DNA from: Malikia granosa
GTDB lineage: Bacteria; Pseudomonadota; Gammaproteobacteria; Burkholderiales; Burkholderiaceae_C
Assembly: GCF_002980595.1 (NCBI RefSeq)
Contig: NZ_PVLQ01000011.1
Span: forward strand, 1 to 64,000
Length of the DNA stretch: 64,000 nt
Direction of reading: 5' to 3'
A model generated the notes under the pieces. It was not told the DNA's origin. It worked only from the letters and a program-made list of their open reading frames with translations, and ran no database searches. Shown here in pieces: positions 30,941 through 44,767 of the stretch. Position 1 is the stretch's first letter, and each line of letters opens with the position of its first letter. A program made the translations under genes and the position numbers.

Positions 30941-31426
30941 TCAGTCCGCCTCGGGCGCTGGCGCCTCGTCAGCGGCCTCCTCGGCGTCTTCCTCGGGCTC
31001 GGGCGGCGCCTTGACGAAGGTCACCGGCACCGGGGCATCCTCCAGCATGCCGCGCGAGACCGAGCCCAATGCGCTGCGCACCAGGCCCATGCCATGGCTG
31101 CCCATGATGACCGCGTCGCAGCCCTCCTCCTCGATCAGCTCGAGCAAGGCCGGCACCACGTCGCCGACCACCACGGTCTCGGCATAGGGCAGGCCCGCGA
31201 TGTCGGCGAGCTGCACCGCGGGCGCCATCAGGTCGCGCCCGGCGCCGACCGCCACCTCGGCCAGCGCCTCGGGGTCATGCAGGGTCAGCATTTCGTAGGC
31301 CGAGGCCGGCTCCTGCACGTTGGCGAGCACCAGCTCGAGCTCGAGCCCGGCACGCGCCAGGGCGATGGCATGCTGCAGCGCCTGCAGCGCCAGTTCGGAA
31401 CCATCAATCGGGACGAGCAACTTCAT
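30941..31426 (-). CDS. universal stress protein (UspA family)
   Basis: 161-residue single Usp domain. MKLLVPIDGSELALQALQHA begins the fold, and the ATP-binding signature GSHGMGLVRSALGSVSRGML (G-2x-G-9x-G-S type) lies near residues 110-130. An acidic Glu/Asp/Ala/Pro tail of about 25 residues follows the domain. ATG 31426 has GGAGG upstream; a longer in-frame reading is possible but has no ribosome site. It converges with marC, separated by only 18 bases. Confidence 0.92.
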   Translation of the reverse strand: MKLLVPIDGSELALQALQHAIALARAGLELELVLANVQEPASAYEMLTLHDPEALAEVAVGAGRDLMAPAVQLADIAGLPYAETVVVGDVVPALLELIEEEGCDAVIMGSHGMGLVRSALGSVSRGMLEDAPVPVTFVKAPPEPEEDAEEAADEAPAPEAD

Positions 31427-31660
31427 ATCCAGCCTCCAATGCGGCCGCCCGGATGGCGGCTCGGTCATGGCTATCATAGACCCGCTCAGGCACTCCACCG
31501 CCAGGGGCCAGCGCGCGAGCTGGCAGGTCCGGGAGGTCGAGTCGCCAATAGGGTTTACCCTTGCAGCTGTTCGCAAGTGGCCATCAGGGGCGATAATTCG
31601 TGCCATTTTTCGTCAAGGCCCTCTTGACTTCGGCAGGGTCGACACGACATATTTAGCAAC
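31427..31660. promoter_or_regulatory. divergent promoter region; sigma70-like promoter for the winged-helix gene
   Basis: A 234-base gap without a gene. On the plus strand TTGACT (31624-31629) and CATATT (31648-31653) are separated by 18 bases. The predicted start point falls at or next to the ATG at 31661, and no Shine-Dalgarno precedes that ATG, so the transcript may be leaderless. The universal stress gene must have its promoter in the left half, where I see nothing clear. Confidence 0.45.
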
Positions 31661-32017
31661 ATGCAAATGACTACACACCATTCTCAGGCCTATCTGAAAT
31701 TTCTGAACCTGGTCAAGGCGATCCGCGACCTGCCGACCTTCCCGATGCTGGATGCGGTCGAGCAGTCCCTGCTCGAGAGCTTCGCGGCAGTCTGGCACAC
31801 CGGCAAGCAGATCACCGTGCTCGAAGCCATGCATATGTCGAAGGAAATCTCGCCCAGCACCGTGCACCGTCGCCTCAAGACGCTGCGCGCCAAGGGCATG
31901 ATCACCCTGGTCAACGACAGCGTCGACAGCCGCACCAAGTACGTGATGCCGACCACGCTGGCCAACCAGTGCTTCGACCAACTCGGCCAATGCATGGACG
32001 CTGCACGCCAGGCCTGA
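31661..32017 (+). CDS. small winged-helix transcriptional regulator, MarR-like
   Basis: 118 residues. The central part (about 48-100) reads as a winged helix: helix KQITVLEAMHMS, recognition helix SPSTVHRRLKTLRAKGMITLV, then a wing (NDSVDSRTKYVMPTTLA). Flanking helices could give a dimer interface. It resembles MarR/PadR-type small regulators but is shorter than usual MarR proteins. No ligand pocket or metal site can be named. It is a single-gene transcript closed by a terminator; its target is not apparent, the divergent universal stress gene being one candidate. Confidence 0.75.
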   Translation: MQMTTHHSQAYLKFLNLVKAIRDLPTFPMLDAVEQSLLESFAAVWHTGKQITVLEAMHMSKEISPSTVHRRLKTLRAKGMITLVNDSVDSRTKYVMPTTLANQCFDQLGQCMDAARQA

Positions 32018-32046
32018 GCCGCGCACCGATTTCAGATCCAAGGCTT

Positions 32047-32081
32047 AGCCGCCCTGCTCGCAAGAGCCAGGCGGCTTTTTT
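32047..32081 (+). terminator. rho-independent terminator
   Basis: Seven-base-pair stem AGCCGCC/GGCGGCT (32047-32053 with 32070-32076) followed by six T residues, 30 bases after the winged-helix gene. Confidence 0.88.
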
Positions 32082-32209
32082 GTGTCCATAGCCAGGGTAC
32101 GGGCAACGACCGGGCCGCCAATCGGCCGCCGCCGATCCTGGTTATCATCCCTCGAGCTATCGCCAGATGGCCCCTGCTCCCGCGATCACACAACAAGACG
32201 CCCCGAGAC

Positions 32210-33766
32210 ATGTTCAGTATCAAAAATAGCTCGCTGTCAGCCCGGCTGACCCTGCTGATCGTCAGCGCCTTGCTCGGCATGGCAGCCCTGGCGGCCAATC
32301 TCCTGTTCACTGAACGCCAGCTCATCCTGGACGAACGCAGCGGCAGCGTGCGCCAGTCGGTGGAGACCGCAGCCGGCATCGTCACCTATTTCGAGACCCT
32401 GGAACGCGAAGGCAGCCTGTCGCGCGAACAGGCCCAGCAGCAGACCAAGGCCGCGATCAAGGGCCTGCGCTATGGCCAGGGCGACTATTTCTGGATCCAG
32501 GACATGCAGGGCCAGATGCTGATGCACCCGATCCAGCCCAAGCTCGACGGCCAGAACATGAGCGGCAACCGGGACCCGGACGGCAAGCTGTTCTTCCAGG
32601 AGATGGTCGATGTCGCCAAGCGGGAAGGCGCGGGCTTTGTCAGCTACCAATGGCCCAAGCCTGGCAGCGACAGCCCGCAACCCAAGATCTCCTATGTCAA
32701 GAGCCTGCCCGGCTGGGGCTGGATCATCGGCTCGGGGGTCTATGTGGACAACATCAATGCCACCCTGGTCAAACGCGCCACCAGCCTGATCGCCGGGGTG
32801 CTGGTGCTGATGGCCGCCGTGCTGGCGCTGGGCCTGCTGATTGCGCGCACCATCCTGCGCCAGCTGGGCGGCGAGCCCAACTACGCGGCCGAGGTCACGC
32901 GGCGCATAGCGGCGGGAGACCTGAGCACCAGGATCGCAATCAAGTACCCCGGCCAGGAAAACCTGCTGACGGCGCTGGAGACCATGCGCACGCAGCTGGC
33001 CACCGTGGTCAGCCAGGTGCGCCAGCGCTCGGAAAGCGTGGCCTCGGCCAGCACCCAGATCGCCCAGGGCAACCTGGACCTGTCCTCGCGCACCGAGAAC
33101 CAGGCCAGCGCGCTGGAGCAGACCTCGGCCTCGATGGAAGAGCTGGGCTCGACCGTGCGGCAGAACTCGGACAACGCGCGCCAGGCCAACCAGCTGGCCC
33201 AGAGCGCCAGCGAGATCGCGGTCCGGGGCGGCGAAGTGGTGGCCCAGGTGGTCGACACGATGAAGGGCATCAACGACAGCTCGCGCCGCATCGCCGACAT
33301 CATCGGCGTGATCGACGGCATCGCGTTCCAGACCAACATCCTGGCCCTGAACGCCTCGGTGGAGGCGGCGCGCGCTGGCGAGCAGGGGCGCGGCTTCGCG
33401 GTGGTGGCGGCGGAGGTGCGCAGCCTGGCGGTGCGCAGCGCCGAGGCGGCCAAGGAGATCAAGGGTCTGATCACGACCAGCGTCGACCGGGTCGAGCAGG
33501 GTTCGCTGCAGGTGGACCAGGCCGGCGCGACGATGAACGAGGTGGTCGCGGGGATCAAGCGGGTGACCGACATCATGGGCGAGATCAGCGCGGCGAGCGC
33601 CGAGCAGAGCTCGGGCGTGGGCCAGGTGGGCGAGGCGGTGATGCAGATGGACCAGGCGACGCAGCAGAACGCGGCGCTGGTCGAGGAGATGGCGGCGGCT
33701 GCGACCAGCCTGAAGGACCAGGCTCAGGAGCTGGTGCAGACCGTCGCCGCGTTCAAGCTGGCTTGA
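32210..33766 (+). CDS. methyl-accepting chemotaxis protein with sCache_2 sensor
   Basis: 518-residue chemoreceptor. TM1 at about residues 12-33, then a periplasmic single Cache domain (sCache_2 type) with [18 protein letters not shown] near residue 85 and [16 protein letters not shown] near 165, TM2 near 187-210, HAMP, and the cytoplasmic signalling coil with hairpin tip [22 protein letters not shown] near 370. Cache_2 domains bind small organic acids. There is no C-terminal CheR-binding pentapeptide. About 680 bp of the signalling region is nearly identical to that of the inverted receptor gene at 44768-46486. Monocistronic, converging on moaC. Confidence 0.95.
   Translation: MFSIKNSSLSARLTLLIVSALLGMAALAANLLFTERQLILDERSGSVRQSVETAAGIVTYFETLEREGSLSREQAQQQTKAAIKGLRYGQGDYFWIQDMQGQMLMHPIQPKLDGQNMSGNRDPDGKLFFQEMVDVAKREGAGFVSYQWPKPGSDSPQPKISYVKSLPGWGWIIGSGVYVDNINATLVKRATSLIAGVLVLMAAVLALGLLIARTILRQLGGEPNYAAEVTRRIAAGDLSTRIAIKYPGQENLLTALETMRTQLATVVSQVRQRSESVASASTQIAQGNLDLSSRTENQASALEQTSASMEELGSTVRQNSDNARQANQLAQSASEIAVRGGEVVAQVVDTMKGINDSSRRIADIIGVIDGIAFQTNILALNASVEAARAGEQGRGFAVVAAEVRSLAVRSAEAAKEIKGLITTSVDRVEQGSLQVDQAGATMNEVVAGIKRVTDIMGEISAASAEQSSGVGQVGEAVMQMDQATQQNAALVEEMAAAATSLKDQAQELVQTVAAFKLA
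33058..33739 (+). repeat. chemoreceptor signalling-domain repeat, copy 1 (inverted pair)
   Basis: 682-base segment that matches the reverse complement of 44954-45635 without gaps. By eye fewer than 20 substitutions are seen, most of them synonymous, i.e. roughly 97% identity. It ends just before the variable C-termini of the two receptors, so sequence conservation tracks the signalling domain. Confidence 0.85.
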
Positions 33767-33778
33767 ACCGCGCGGAAG

Positions 33779-33795
33779 CGGGGCCAGCGGCCCCG
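33779..33795. terminator. GC hairpin between convergent genes
   Basis: Seven-base-pair stem CGGGGCC/GGCCCCG with loop AGC between the convergent chemoreceptor and moaC genes. No T run follows on either strand, so termination is only suggested by position. Confidence 0.4.
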
Positions 33796-33799
33796 GACC

Positions 33800-34282
33800 T
33801 CAGGGGCTGACGAAGCTGCCCGACTTGCCGCCGTGCTTCTCGAGCAGCCGGAGGTCCGAGATCACCATGCCGCGGTCGGCGGCCTTGCACATGTCGTAGA
33901 TGGTGAGCAGCGCGCAGTTGACGGCGGTCAGCGCCTCCATCTCGACCCCGGTCGGGCCGACGGTCTCGGCGCTGGCGCGGCAGAGCACGGCCTGCTCGGC
34001 CTCGAGCAGCTCGAACTCGACCGTCACCCGCGTCAGCGCGATCGGGTGGCAGAGCGGAATCAGGTCGGCGGTGCGCTTGGCCCCCATGATGCCGGCCAGC
34101 CGCGCCACGCCCAGCACATCACCCTTCTTCGGGCTGCCGTGCCGCACCAGCTCGAAGGTGGCGGGCTGCATGCTGATGCGTCCCTGCGCGATGGCGATGC
34201 GGTGCGTCTGCGCCTTGGCGCCGACGTCGACCATGTGGGCCTGGCCGCTGGCATCGAAATGGGTGAGGGGAGAATCGCTCAT
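33800..34282 (-). CDS. moaC: cyclic pyranopterin monophosphate synthase MoaC
   Basis: Second step of molybdenum cofactor synthesis, forming cyclic pyranopterin monophosphate with MoaA. 160 aa, typical. Conserved blocks: [16 protein letters not shown] near residue 17, [32 protein letters not shown] near 52-83 (with the Lys and His of the active site), [23 protein letters not shown] near 111 and the C-terminal [10 protein letters not shown] with its catalytic Lys. No other moa gene is adjacent. ATG 34282 is used. It is divergent from the M48 metalloprotease gene. Confidence 0.97.
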   Translation of the reverse strand: MSDSPLTHFDASGQAHMVDVGAKAQTHRIAIAQGRISMQPATFELVRHGSPKKGDVLGVARLAGIMGAKRTADLIPLCHPIALTRVTVEFELLEAEQAVLCRASAETVGPTGVEMEALTAVNCALLTIYDMCKAADRGMVISDLRLLEKHGGKSGSFVSP

Positions 34283-34336
34283 GCTCAGATTTACCTAGGT
34301 GATGTGATCAGCTGCCGGAACAGGCATGATACGGCG

Positions 34337-35950
34337 ATGCGCGTTCCCTTCCGTTCCCGCTGGCGGCCCTGGCTGGCCGCGACCCTGCTGCTGACACCCC
34401 TGGCCTGGTCGCAGGCCCAGGCGCCGGCCGATCCGCCCCAGCTGCCATCCGGGCGCGCCCTGCCCAGCCTGGGCGACGGCGGCGAGATGACCTTGGGCGA
34501 AGAGCGCCGCATCGGCGACCAGATCGCCCGCTCGATCTACCGCGACCCCGAGTACCTCGACGACCCGCTGCTGGCCGACTACCTGCAGCAGGTCTGGCGG
34601 CCGCTGCTCGACTCGGCGCTGGCGCGTGGCGAACTGCCGCCCGACGCCGACCAGCGCTATGCCTGGCGCCTGCTGCTGCTGCGCGACCCCTCGGTCAACG
34701 CCTTCGCGCTGCCGGGCGGCTACCTCGGCGTGCACCTGGGCCTGCTGGCGACCGTGAGCAGCGCCGACGAGCTGGCCTCGGTGCTCGCGCACGAGCTCAG
34801 CCATGTCTCGCAGCGCCATATCGCGCGCCTGCTGACGCAGCAGAGCCGGCAGGCGCCCTGGATGATCGCCTCGATGCTGCTCGGCGTGCTGGCGGCCAGC
34901 AAGTCCAAGAACGCCGACATCGGCAACGCCGCCATCGTCGGCGGACAGGCGCTGGCCATGCAGACCCAGCTCAACTTCTCGCGCGACATGGAGCGCGAGG
35001 CCGACCGGGTCGGCTACGGCATCATGACCGAGGCCGGCTTCGACGGCGCTGGCTTCGCGACCCTGTTCGACAAGCTGCAGCAGGCCTCGCGGCTGAACGA
35101 CGACGGTGCCTTCCCCTACCTGCGCAGCCACCCGCTGAGCACCGAGCGCATGGCCGACATGCGCGCGCGGCTGGCGCTGAACCAGACCCCGGCACATGAC
35201 CGGGTGGGCCCGAGCCCGGCCCTGCATGCGCTGATGTCGGCGCGCGCGCGCGTGCTGGGCGAAAGCCGGATCGAGCGACTGCAGGCGCTGGCGCAGGCCG
35301 GGCGCTCGAACGCGGCGCCGCTGCGCGACCCGGCCACGCTGGCGCTGCGCTATGCGGCGACCCTGGCCGCGGCCCAGCTGCGCGATGTCGGCACGGCACA
35401 GGAACAGCTCGGGCGGCTGCTCGCCGCCCTGCCCGACGACGCAGCCGCACGGCAGGCGGTCGACCTGCTCGCGCTCGAGGCCATGCAGCTGACGCAGAGC
35501 GAGCGCCTGGCGGGATTGGAGCGCGCGACGTTGCAGCGCCAGGCCCTGGCAGCCCCCGAGCGCGCTGCGTTGATCCTGGGCGCGCGCGCCGCCGCCGCGC
35601 CAGCGGATGCGCGCGCGCTCGACAGCGCCAGCCAGCGCCTGCAGACCTGGCTAGCGCTGCACCCCGACGACATCCCGGCCTGGCAGGCGCTGGCCCTGGT
35701 GGCGCAACAGCAAGGCCAGCCGGTGCGCGCCGCGCGCGCCATGGCCGAGGCCCAGCGCGCCCAGCTCGACCTGGCGGGCGCGCTGAGCCGCATGAAATCG
35801 GCCCAGACGCTGGCACGCCAGCAAGGCAACATGGATCACGCCGAACTGTCGATCATCGACGCGCGCACGCGCGAGTTCGAGCGCCTGCTGCGCGAGCAGT
35901 TCTGCGAGGAGCGCGAACAGCGCGACGCCGTCTGCCAGAAACCACGCTGA
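34337..35950 (+). CDS. M48 family periplasmic metalloprotease with TPR-like C-terminus (BepA-like)
   Basis: 537-residue exported protease of the BepA/YfgC type, which in E. coli degrades or assists misassembled LptD at the outer membrane. A signal peptide (residues 1-27, ending WSQAQA) precedes the M48 domain. The zinc motif is HELSH (His152, Glu153, His156) and the third ligand is the Glu in the MEREADRVGYGIM stretch near residue 220; LRSHPLSTERMADMRARL near 262 is typical. The remaining 240 residues are helical repeats rich in Ala and Leu resembling TPR. I start at ATG 34337 because it opens the signal peptide; the frame upstream runs antisense through moaC. Confidence 0.9.
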   Translation: MRVPFRSRWRPWLAATLLLTPLAWSQAQAPADPPQLPSGRALPSLGDGGEMTLGEERRIGDQIARSIYRDPEYLDDPLLADYLQQVWRPLLDSALARGELPPDADQRYAWRLLLLRDPSVNAFALPGGYLGVHLGLLATVSSADELASVLAHELSHVSQRHIARLLTQQSRQAPWMIASMLLGVLAASKSKNADIGNAAIVGGQALAMQTQLNFSRDMEREADRVGYGIMTEAGFDGAGFATLFDKLQQASRLNDDGAFPYLRSHPLSTERMADMRARLALNQTPAHDRVGPSPALHALMSARARVLGESRIERLQALAQAGRSNAAPLRDPATLALRYAATLAAAQLRDVGTAQEQLGRLLAALPDDAAARQAVDLLALEAMQLTQSERLAGLERATLQRQALAAPERAALILGARAAAAPADARALDSASQRLQTWLALHPDDIPAWQALALVAQQQGQPVRAARAMAEAQRAQLDLAGALSRMKSAQTLARQQGNMDHAELSIIDARTREFERLLREQFCEEREQRDAVCQKPR

Positions 35951-36017
35951 AACTGCATTTCTTGCGGCCGCCGGAGGGGCACAGATAAAATCAGGGGTTT
36001 AGATTTTTGAGGCTCCC

Positions 36018-38093
36018 ATGACCGACGCCAAGACCCCATCCCAAGCCTCCACCGTCAATGCGCAAACCATGGCCAATGCCATCCGCGCGCTGGCGATGGA
36101 TGCCGTGCAGCAAGCCAACTCCGGCCACCCGGGTGCGCCCATGGGCATGGCTGACATGGCTGTCGCGCTGTGGGGCCGCCACCTCAAGCACAACCCGGCC
36201 AATCCGGCCTGGTTCGACCGCGACCGCTTCGTGCTGTCGAACGGCCACGGCTCGATGCTGATCTACGCGCTGCTGCACCTGAGCGGCTACAAGCTGCCGA
36301 TGGGCGAGCTGAAGAACTTCCGCCAGCTCGGCAGCAAGACCGCCGGCCATCCGGAAGTCGGTCACACCCCGGGCGTCGAGACCACCACCGGCCCGCTGGG
36401 CCAGGGCATCACCAACGCGGTCGGCTTCGCGCTGGCCGAGAAGCTGCTGGCCGCCGAGTTCAACCGCGACGGCCATGAGATCGTCGACCACCGCACCTAT
36501 GTCTTCCTGGGCGACGGCTGCCTGATGGAAGGCATCAGCCACGAGGCGATCGCGCTGGCCGGCGCCTGGAAGCTGGGCAAGCTGATCGCGCTCTACGACG
36601 ACAACGGCATCTCGATCGACGGCCAGGTCGCGCCCTGGTTCATCGACGACACCCCGAAGCGCTTCGAGGCCTGCGGCTGGAACGTGATCCGCGCCGTCGA
36701 CGGCCATGACGCCGACGCGGTCGATGCCGCCATTGCCCAGGCCAAGCTCGATGCGAGCAAGCCGACCCTGATCTGCTGCAAGACCCATATCGGCAAGGGC
36801 AGCCCCAACCGCGCCAACACCTCGAAGGCGCATGGCGAGCCGCTCGGCGCAGAGGAAATCAAGCTGACCCGCGAAGCGCTGGGCTGGACCTACGGCCCGT
36901 TCGAGATCCCGAAGGAAGTCTATTCCGCCTGGGACGCCAAGGACGCCGGCAAGGCCGCCGAGAAGGCCTGGAAGGACCGCTTCGCGGCCTACAAGAAGGC
37001 CTTCCCGGCCGAGGCCAAGGAATTCGAGCGCCGCATGAAGGGCGAGCTGCCGAAGCACTTCGAGCAGGTCGCCGCCGACACCCTGGCCGCCGCCCATGCC
37101 AAGGCCGAGACCGTCGCCAGCCGCAAGGCCAGCCAGCTGGCGCTGGAAGCCTTCACCGCCGCGCTGCCCGAGCTGCTCGGCGGCTCGGCCGACCTGACCG
37201 GCTCCAACCTGACCAACACCAAGTCCACGCCCAACCTGCGCTTCGACGCGGCCGGCGCGGTGGTCAAGAACGAGGCTGGCCAGGGCGGTCGCCACATCAA
37301 CTACGGCGTGCGCGAGTTCGGCATGGCCGCGGTCATGAACGGCATCGCGCTGCACGGCGGCTTCATCCCCTACGGCGGCACCTTCCTGACCTTCAGCGAC
37401 TACAGCCGCAACGCGATCCGCATGGCCGCGCTGATGAAGCAGCGCGTGGTCCACGTGTTCACCCACGACTCGATCGGCCTGGGCGAGGATGGCCCGACCC
37501 ACCAGTCGATCGAGCATGCCGCCAGCCTGCGCCTGATCCCGAACCTGGACGTCTGGCGCCCGGGCGACACCGCCGAGACCGCGGTCGCCTGGACCGTCGC
37601 GCTGCGCAACACCACCAAGCCGACCGCGCTGCTGCTGAGCCGGCAGAACCTGGCCTATTCGCCCAAGGCCGCGCTGGAAGACATCGCCAAGGGTGCCTAT
37701 GTGCTGAGCGAGCCGGCCGATGTCGGCTTCAAGAAGAGCAAGAAGGCCAAGGCCGTGATCATCGCGACCGGCTCCGAGGTGCAGCTGGCGCTGGCGGCGC
37801 AGAAGCTGCTGGCCGAGCAGAAGGTGGCGGTGCGCGTGGTCTCGATGCCGAGCAACACCACCTTCGACCAGCAGGATGGCGACTACAAGTACAGCGTGCT
37901 GCCGGCCGAGCTGCCGCGCATCGCGGTCGAGATGGGCGTGACCGAGGGCTGGTGGAAATACGGCTGCGACGCCGTGGTCGGCATCGACAGCTACGGCGAG
38001 TCGGCCCCGGCACCGGTACTGTTCAAGCATTTCGGCTTCACGCCCGAGAACGTCGCCGCCACCGTGCTGGCCGTCGTCGGCGAGAAGCTCTGA
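36018..38093 (+). CDS. tkt: transketolase
   Basis: TPP-dependent enzyme of the pentose phosphate and Calvin cycles that moves two-carbon ketol units between sugar phosphates. 691 aa. N-terminal PP domain: [16 protein letters not shown] near residue 33, [21 protein letters not shown] near 73, TPP motif [13 protein letters not shown] near 160. Middle Pyr domain: [17 protein letters not shown] near 432, then [20 protein letters not shown] near 480 with catalytic His and phosphate-binding residues. The C-terminal domain is complete. It lies 116 bases ahead of gap, the order often seen in betaproteobacteria (tkt-gap). Strong codon bias fits high expression. Confidence 0.97.
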   Translation: MTDAKTPSQASTVNAQTMANAIRALAMDAVQQANSGHPGAPMGMADMAVALWGRHLKHNPANPAWFDRDRFVLSNGHGSMLIYALLHLSGYKLPMGELKNFRQLGSKTAGHPEVGHTPGVETTTGPLGQGITNAVGFALAEKLLAAEFNRDGHEIVDHRTYVFLGDGCLMEGISHEAIALAGAWKLGKLIALYDDNGISIDGQVAPWFIDDTPKRFEACGWNVIRAVDGHDADAVDAAIAQAKLDASKPTLICCKTHIGKGSPNRANTSKAHGEPLGAEEIKLTREALGWTYGPFEIPKEVYSAWDAKDAGKAAEKAWKDRFAAYKKAFPAEAKEFERRMKGELPKHFEQVAADTLAAAHAKAETVASRKASQLALEAFTAALPELLGGSADLTGSNLTNTKSTPNLRFDAAGAVVKNEAGQGGRHINYGVREFGMAAVMNGIALHGGFIPYGGTFLTFSDYSRNAIRMAALMKQRVVHVFTHDSIGLGEDGPTHQSIEHAASLRLIPNLDVWRPGDTAETAVAWTVALRNTTKPTALLLSRQNLAYSPKAALEDIAKGAYVLSEPADVGFKKSKKAKAVIIATGSEVQLALAAQKLLAEQKVAVRVVSMPSNTTFDQQDGDYKYSVLPAELPRIAVEMGVTEGWWKYGCDAVVGIDSYGESAPAPVLFKHFGFTPENVAATVLAVVGEKL

Positions 38094-38179
38094 TCCCGCT
38101 CCAGGCGGCGGGCCGGTCCCGCCGCCACCCGGCCCGACAGGGTGCCGTCAGCGCACCCGTCCATGCTTGGGGTACGTAA

Positions 38180-39211
<1,032 letters not shown>

Positions 39212-39254
39212 TCGATCCCGGCCGCCCGCCTGCGGGTGGCCAGCCGGCCCGAAG

Positions 39255-39277
39255 ACCCGCCCTGGTGGCGGGTTTTT
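39255..39277 (+). terminator. rho-independent terminator of gap
   Basis: Seven-base-pair stem ACCCGCC/GGCGGGT (39255-39261 with 39267-39273), five-base loop, then five T residues counting the last stem base. Confidence 0.9.
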
Positions 39278-39436
39278 CATGTCTGGCAGGAGCGGGCAGC
39301 GCCCAGCAGCGCCGTCGCGGAATGCAGGAGCCCCGCGCGAGTGCGAGAATACGGGATCAAGCCCAGACACAAACCGTAACAGCTTTAACAAAAAAGCACC
39401 CACAGGACGGCATTGCCTCTCGGGATGCCGCCACAC

Positions 39437-40024
39437 ATGTCCATCTCCTCACGCCCCCCTCCATCCTCCCCCAGGTCGCTGATGGTGCAGAACCTAGGCC
39501 TGATCGTGCTGAGCTTCGTGCTCTCCCGGCTGAGCTACGAGTGCCACGAATGGGTGACACCGTATGTCGCCTACACGCAGGGCGTGGATCTGCTGTTCCT
39601 GCCAGCGGGCGTCAAGCTGGTCATGATCATGGTGGCGGGCTGGCGCGGTGCCGTGGGCTGCACCCTGTCCTTGCTGAGCCTGTCGACCCGCTTCTGGCCC
39701 GGCCTGGAGCCGATCTGGCTGCTGCTCTATGCGGTGCTGTCGGTCGGCATGACCTGGCTCGTGGTCAACACGATGCTCAGGTATCGGGCACTGGGGCCGG
39801 CACTCGAGGGGCTGAGCTTCTGGGACCTGGTACAAATCGACATGCTCAACACCCTGCTGCACGGCATCGCCGTCAACAGCTATTTCTGGGCCCTGGGCCT
39901 GCGCAGCAGCGAGTCCTTCTGGCCGGCCGCGCTGGCGATGTCCTTCGGCGACTTCCTGGGCACCGGCGTCATCATGCTGCTGGTGCTGCTGACGGCCCGG
40001 ATCATCGCGCCGGTGCGGACCTGA
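39437..40024 (+). CDS. orphan multi-pass membrane protein, MASE1-like
   Basis: About 195 residues, mostly membrane: hydrophobic stretches near residues 18-33, 55-75, 80-95, 100-120 and 165-190. LPAGVKLVMIMVAGWRGAVG near residue 53 resembles the conserved Pro-Ala-Gly plus Gly-Arg/Trp pattern of MASE1 sensor domains, and AMSFGDFLGTGVIMLLVLL near 160 resembles the end of that domain; no kinase, GGDEF or other output is attached. The start is uncertain: ATG 39425, 39437 and 39482 are all in frame and none has a good ribosome site. It lies between gap and the NRPS gene. Function unknown. Confidence 0.6.
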   Translation: MSISSRPPPSSPRSLMVQNLGLIVLSFVLSRLSYECHEWVTPYVAYTQGVDLLFLPAGVKLVMIMVAGWRGAVGCTLSLLSLSTRFWPGLEPIWLLLYAVLSVGMTWLVVNTMLRYRALGPALEGLSFWDLVQIDMLNTLLHGIAVNSYFWALGLRSSESFWPAALAMSFGDFLGTGVIMLLVLLTARIIAPVRT

Positions 40025-40192
40025 ATCCGTCCCGCACAACCAGCCCGGCGCTGCGCTGAGCACGACAGGCCCTTGGCCGTCCCGCAGCGAAACTGCAGCA
40101 GAATCGCCACCTGAGTCCGCTCCGACCCCAGGCCTGCAAGCCTGGGCTGCTCGCGGGCGGGAGTTCCCCCATTCACGCTGATTGCTTTCCCT
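40025..40192. promoter_or_regulatory. leader region of the Pls-like gene with a short hairpin
   Basis: 168-base gap with no gene. A seven-base-pair inverted repeat CCCAGGC/GCCTGGG (40127-40133 with 40140-40146) lies about 50 bases before the ATG. It has no T tract, so it may be a leader structure or operator rather than a terminator. Confidence 0.35.
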
Positions 40193-44163
<3,971 letters not shown>

Positions 44164-44164
<1 letters not shown>

Positions 44165-44763
44165 TGTCGGCCCGGCTGCTGGCAGCGCACGAATGCCCGG
44201 CGCTGGTCGAAGGCCAGCCACTGGTCTGGCACTGCCAGACAGACGGCGCGCACCCGCGTGCGGCGGCGCGCCAGCTGTTGCGCCAGCGCCTGGCGCATTA
44301 CCTGCAGCAGCCCGGACCCGAGGTGCCGCTGCAGTTCATCCCCGGCCAGGCGCCAGCGGTGGCGGCGCGCTGGCAGGGCCTGCCGCTGTCGCTGAGCCTG
44401 AGCTACTGCGGCGGGCAGGCGCTGGTCGGGATCTGCCCCGGCGCCAGCCTCGGCATCGACCTGGCGACCGTCACGGCGCTGCCGGACTGGGAGGCGGTGG
44501 CCAGGCTCTACCTCGGCCCGCTGGCCGTCGCCAGGCTGGCCGGCCTCGCGGCCGGCCCGCGCGCGCGACAGTTCGCACGGGACTGGGCTTGCCTGGAAGC
44601 CGCCGGCAAATGCCTGGGCCTGGCGCTGGAGGAATGGAGCGCTGAACGGCAGCAGCGCCTGGACAGCTGCCAGCTGTCGGTCGGCATGGTGCGCTGGCCC
44701 GCTGCGGCGGACAGCGCGGAGTTCGCCTGGGCGCTGGCCCGGGGACCCCGCGCCCGGCGCTGA
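44164..44763 (+). CDS. 4'-phosphopantetheinyl transferase superfamily protein
   Basis: 199-residue Sfp-type transferase that would attach the 4'-phosphopantetheine arm to Ser552 of the adjacent synthetase. The core motifs are recognisable though diverged: SLSYCGGQALVGICPGASLGIDLA near residues 75-100 (the G(I/V)D Mg-binding motif) and RDWACLEAAGKCLGLAL near 138-155 (the W-x-x-K-E-A-x-x-K region, here with CLEAAGKCLG). Its ATG shares the A of the synthetase stop codon (TGATG), which implies translational coupling. It ends four bases before the convergent chemoreceptor. Because the motif is modified, activity is probable but not certain. Confidence 0.8.
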
Positions 44764-44767
44764 AACC

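Noticed and set aside
39413-39436. TTG 39413 as the start of the orphan membrane protein
   Set aside because: Rare start codon with no ribosome site and three in-frame ATG options downstream.
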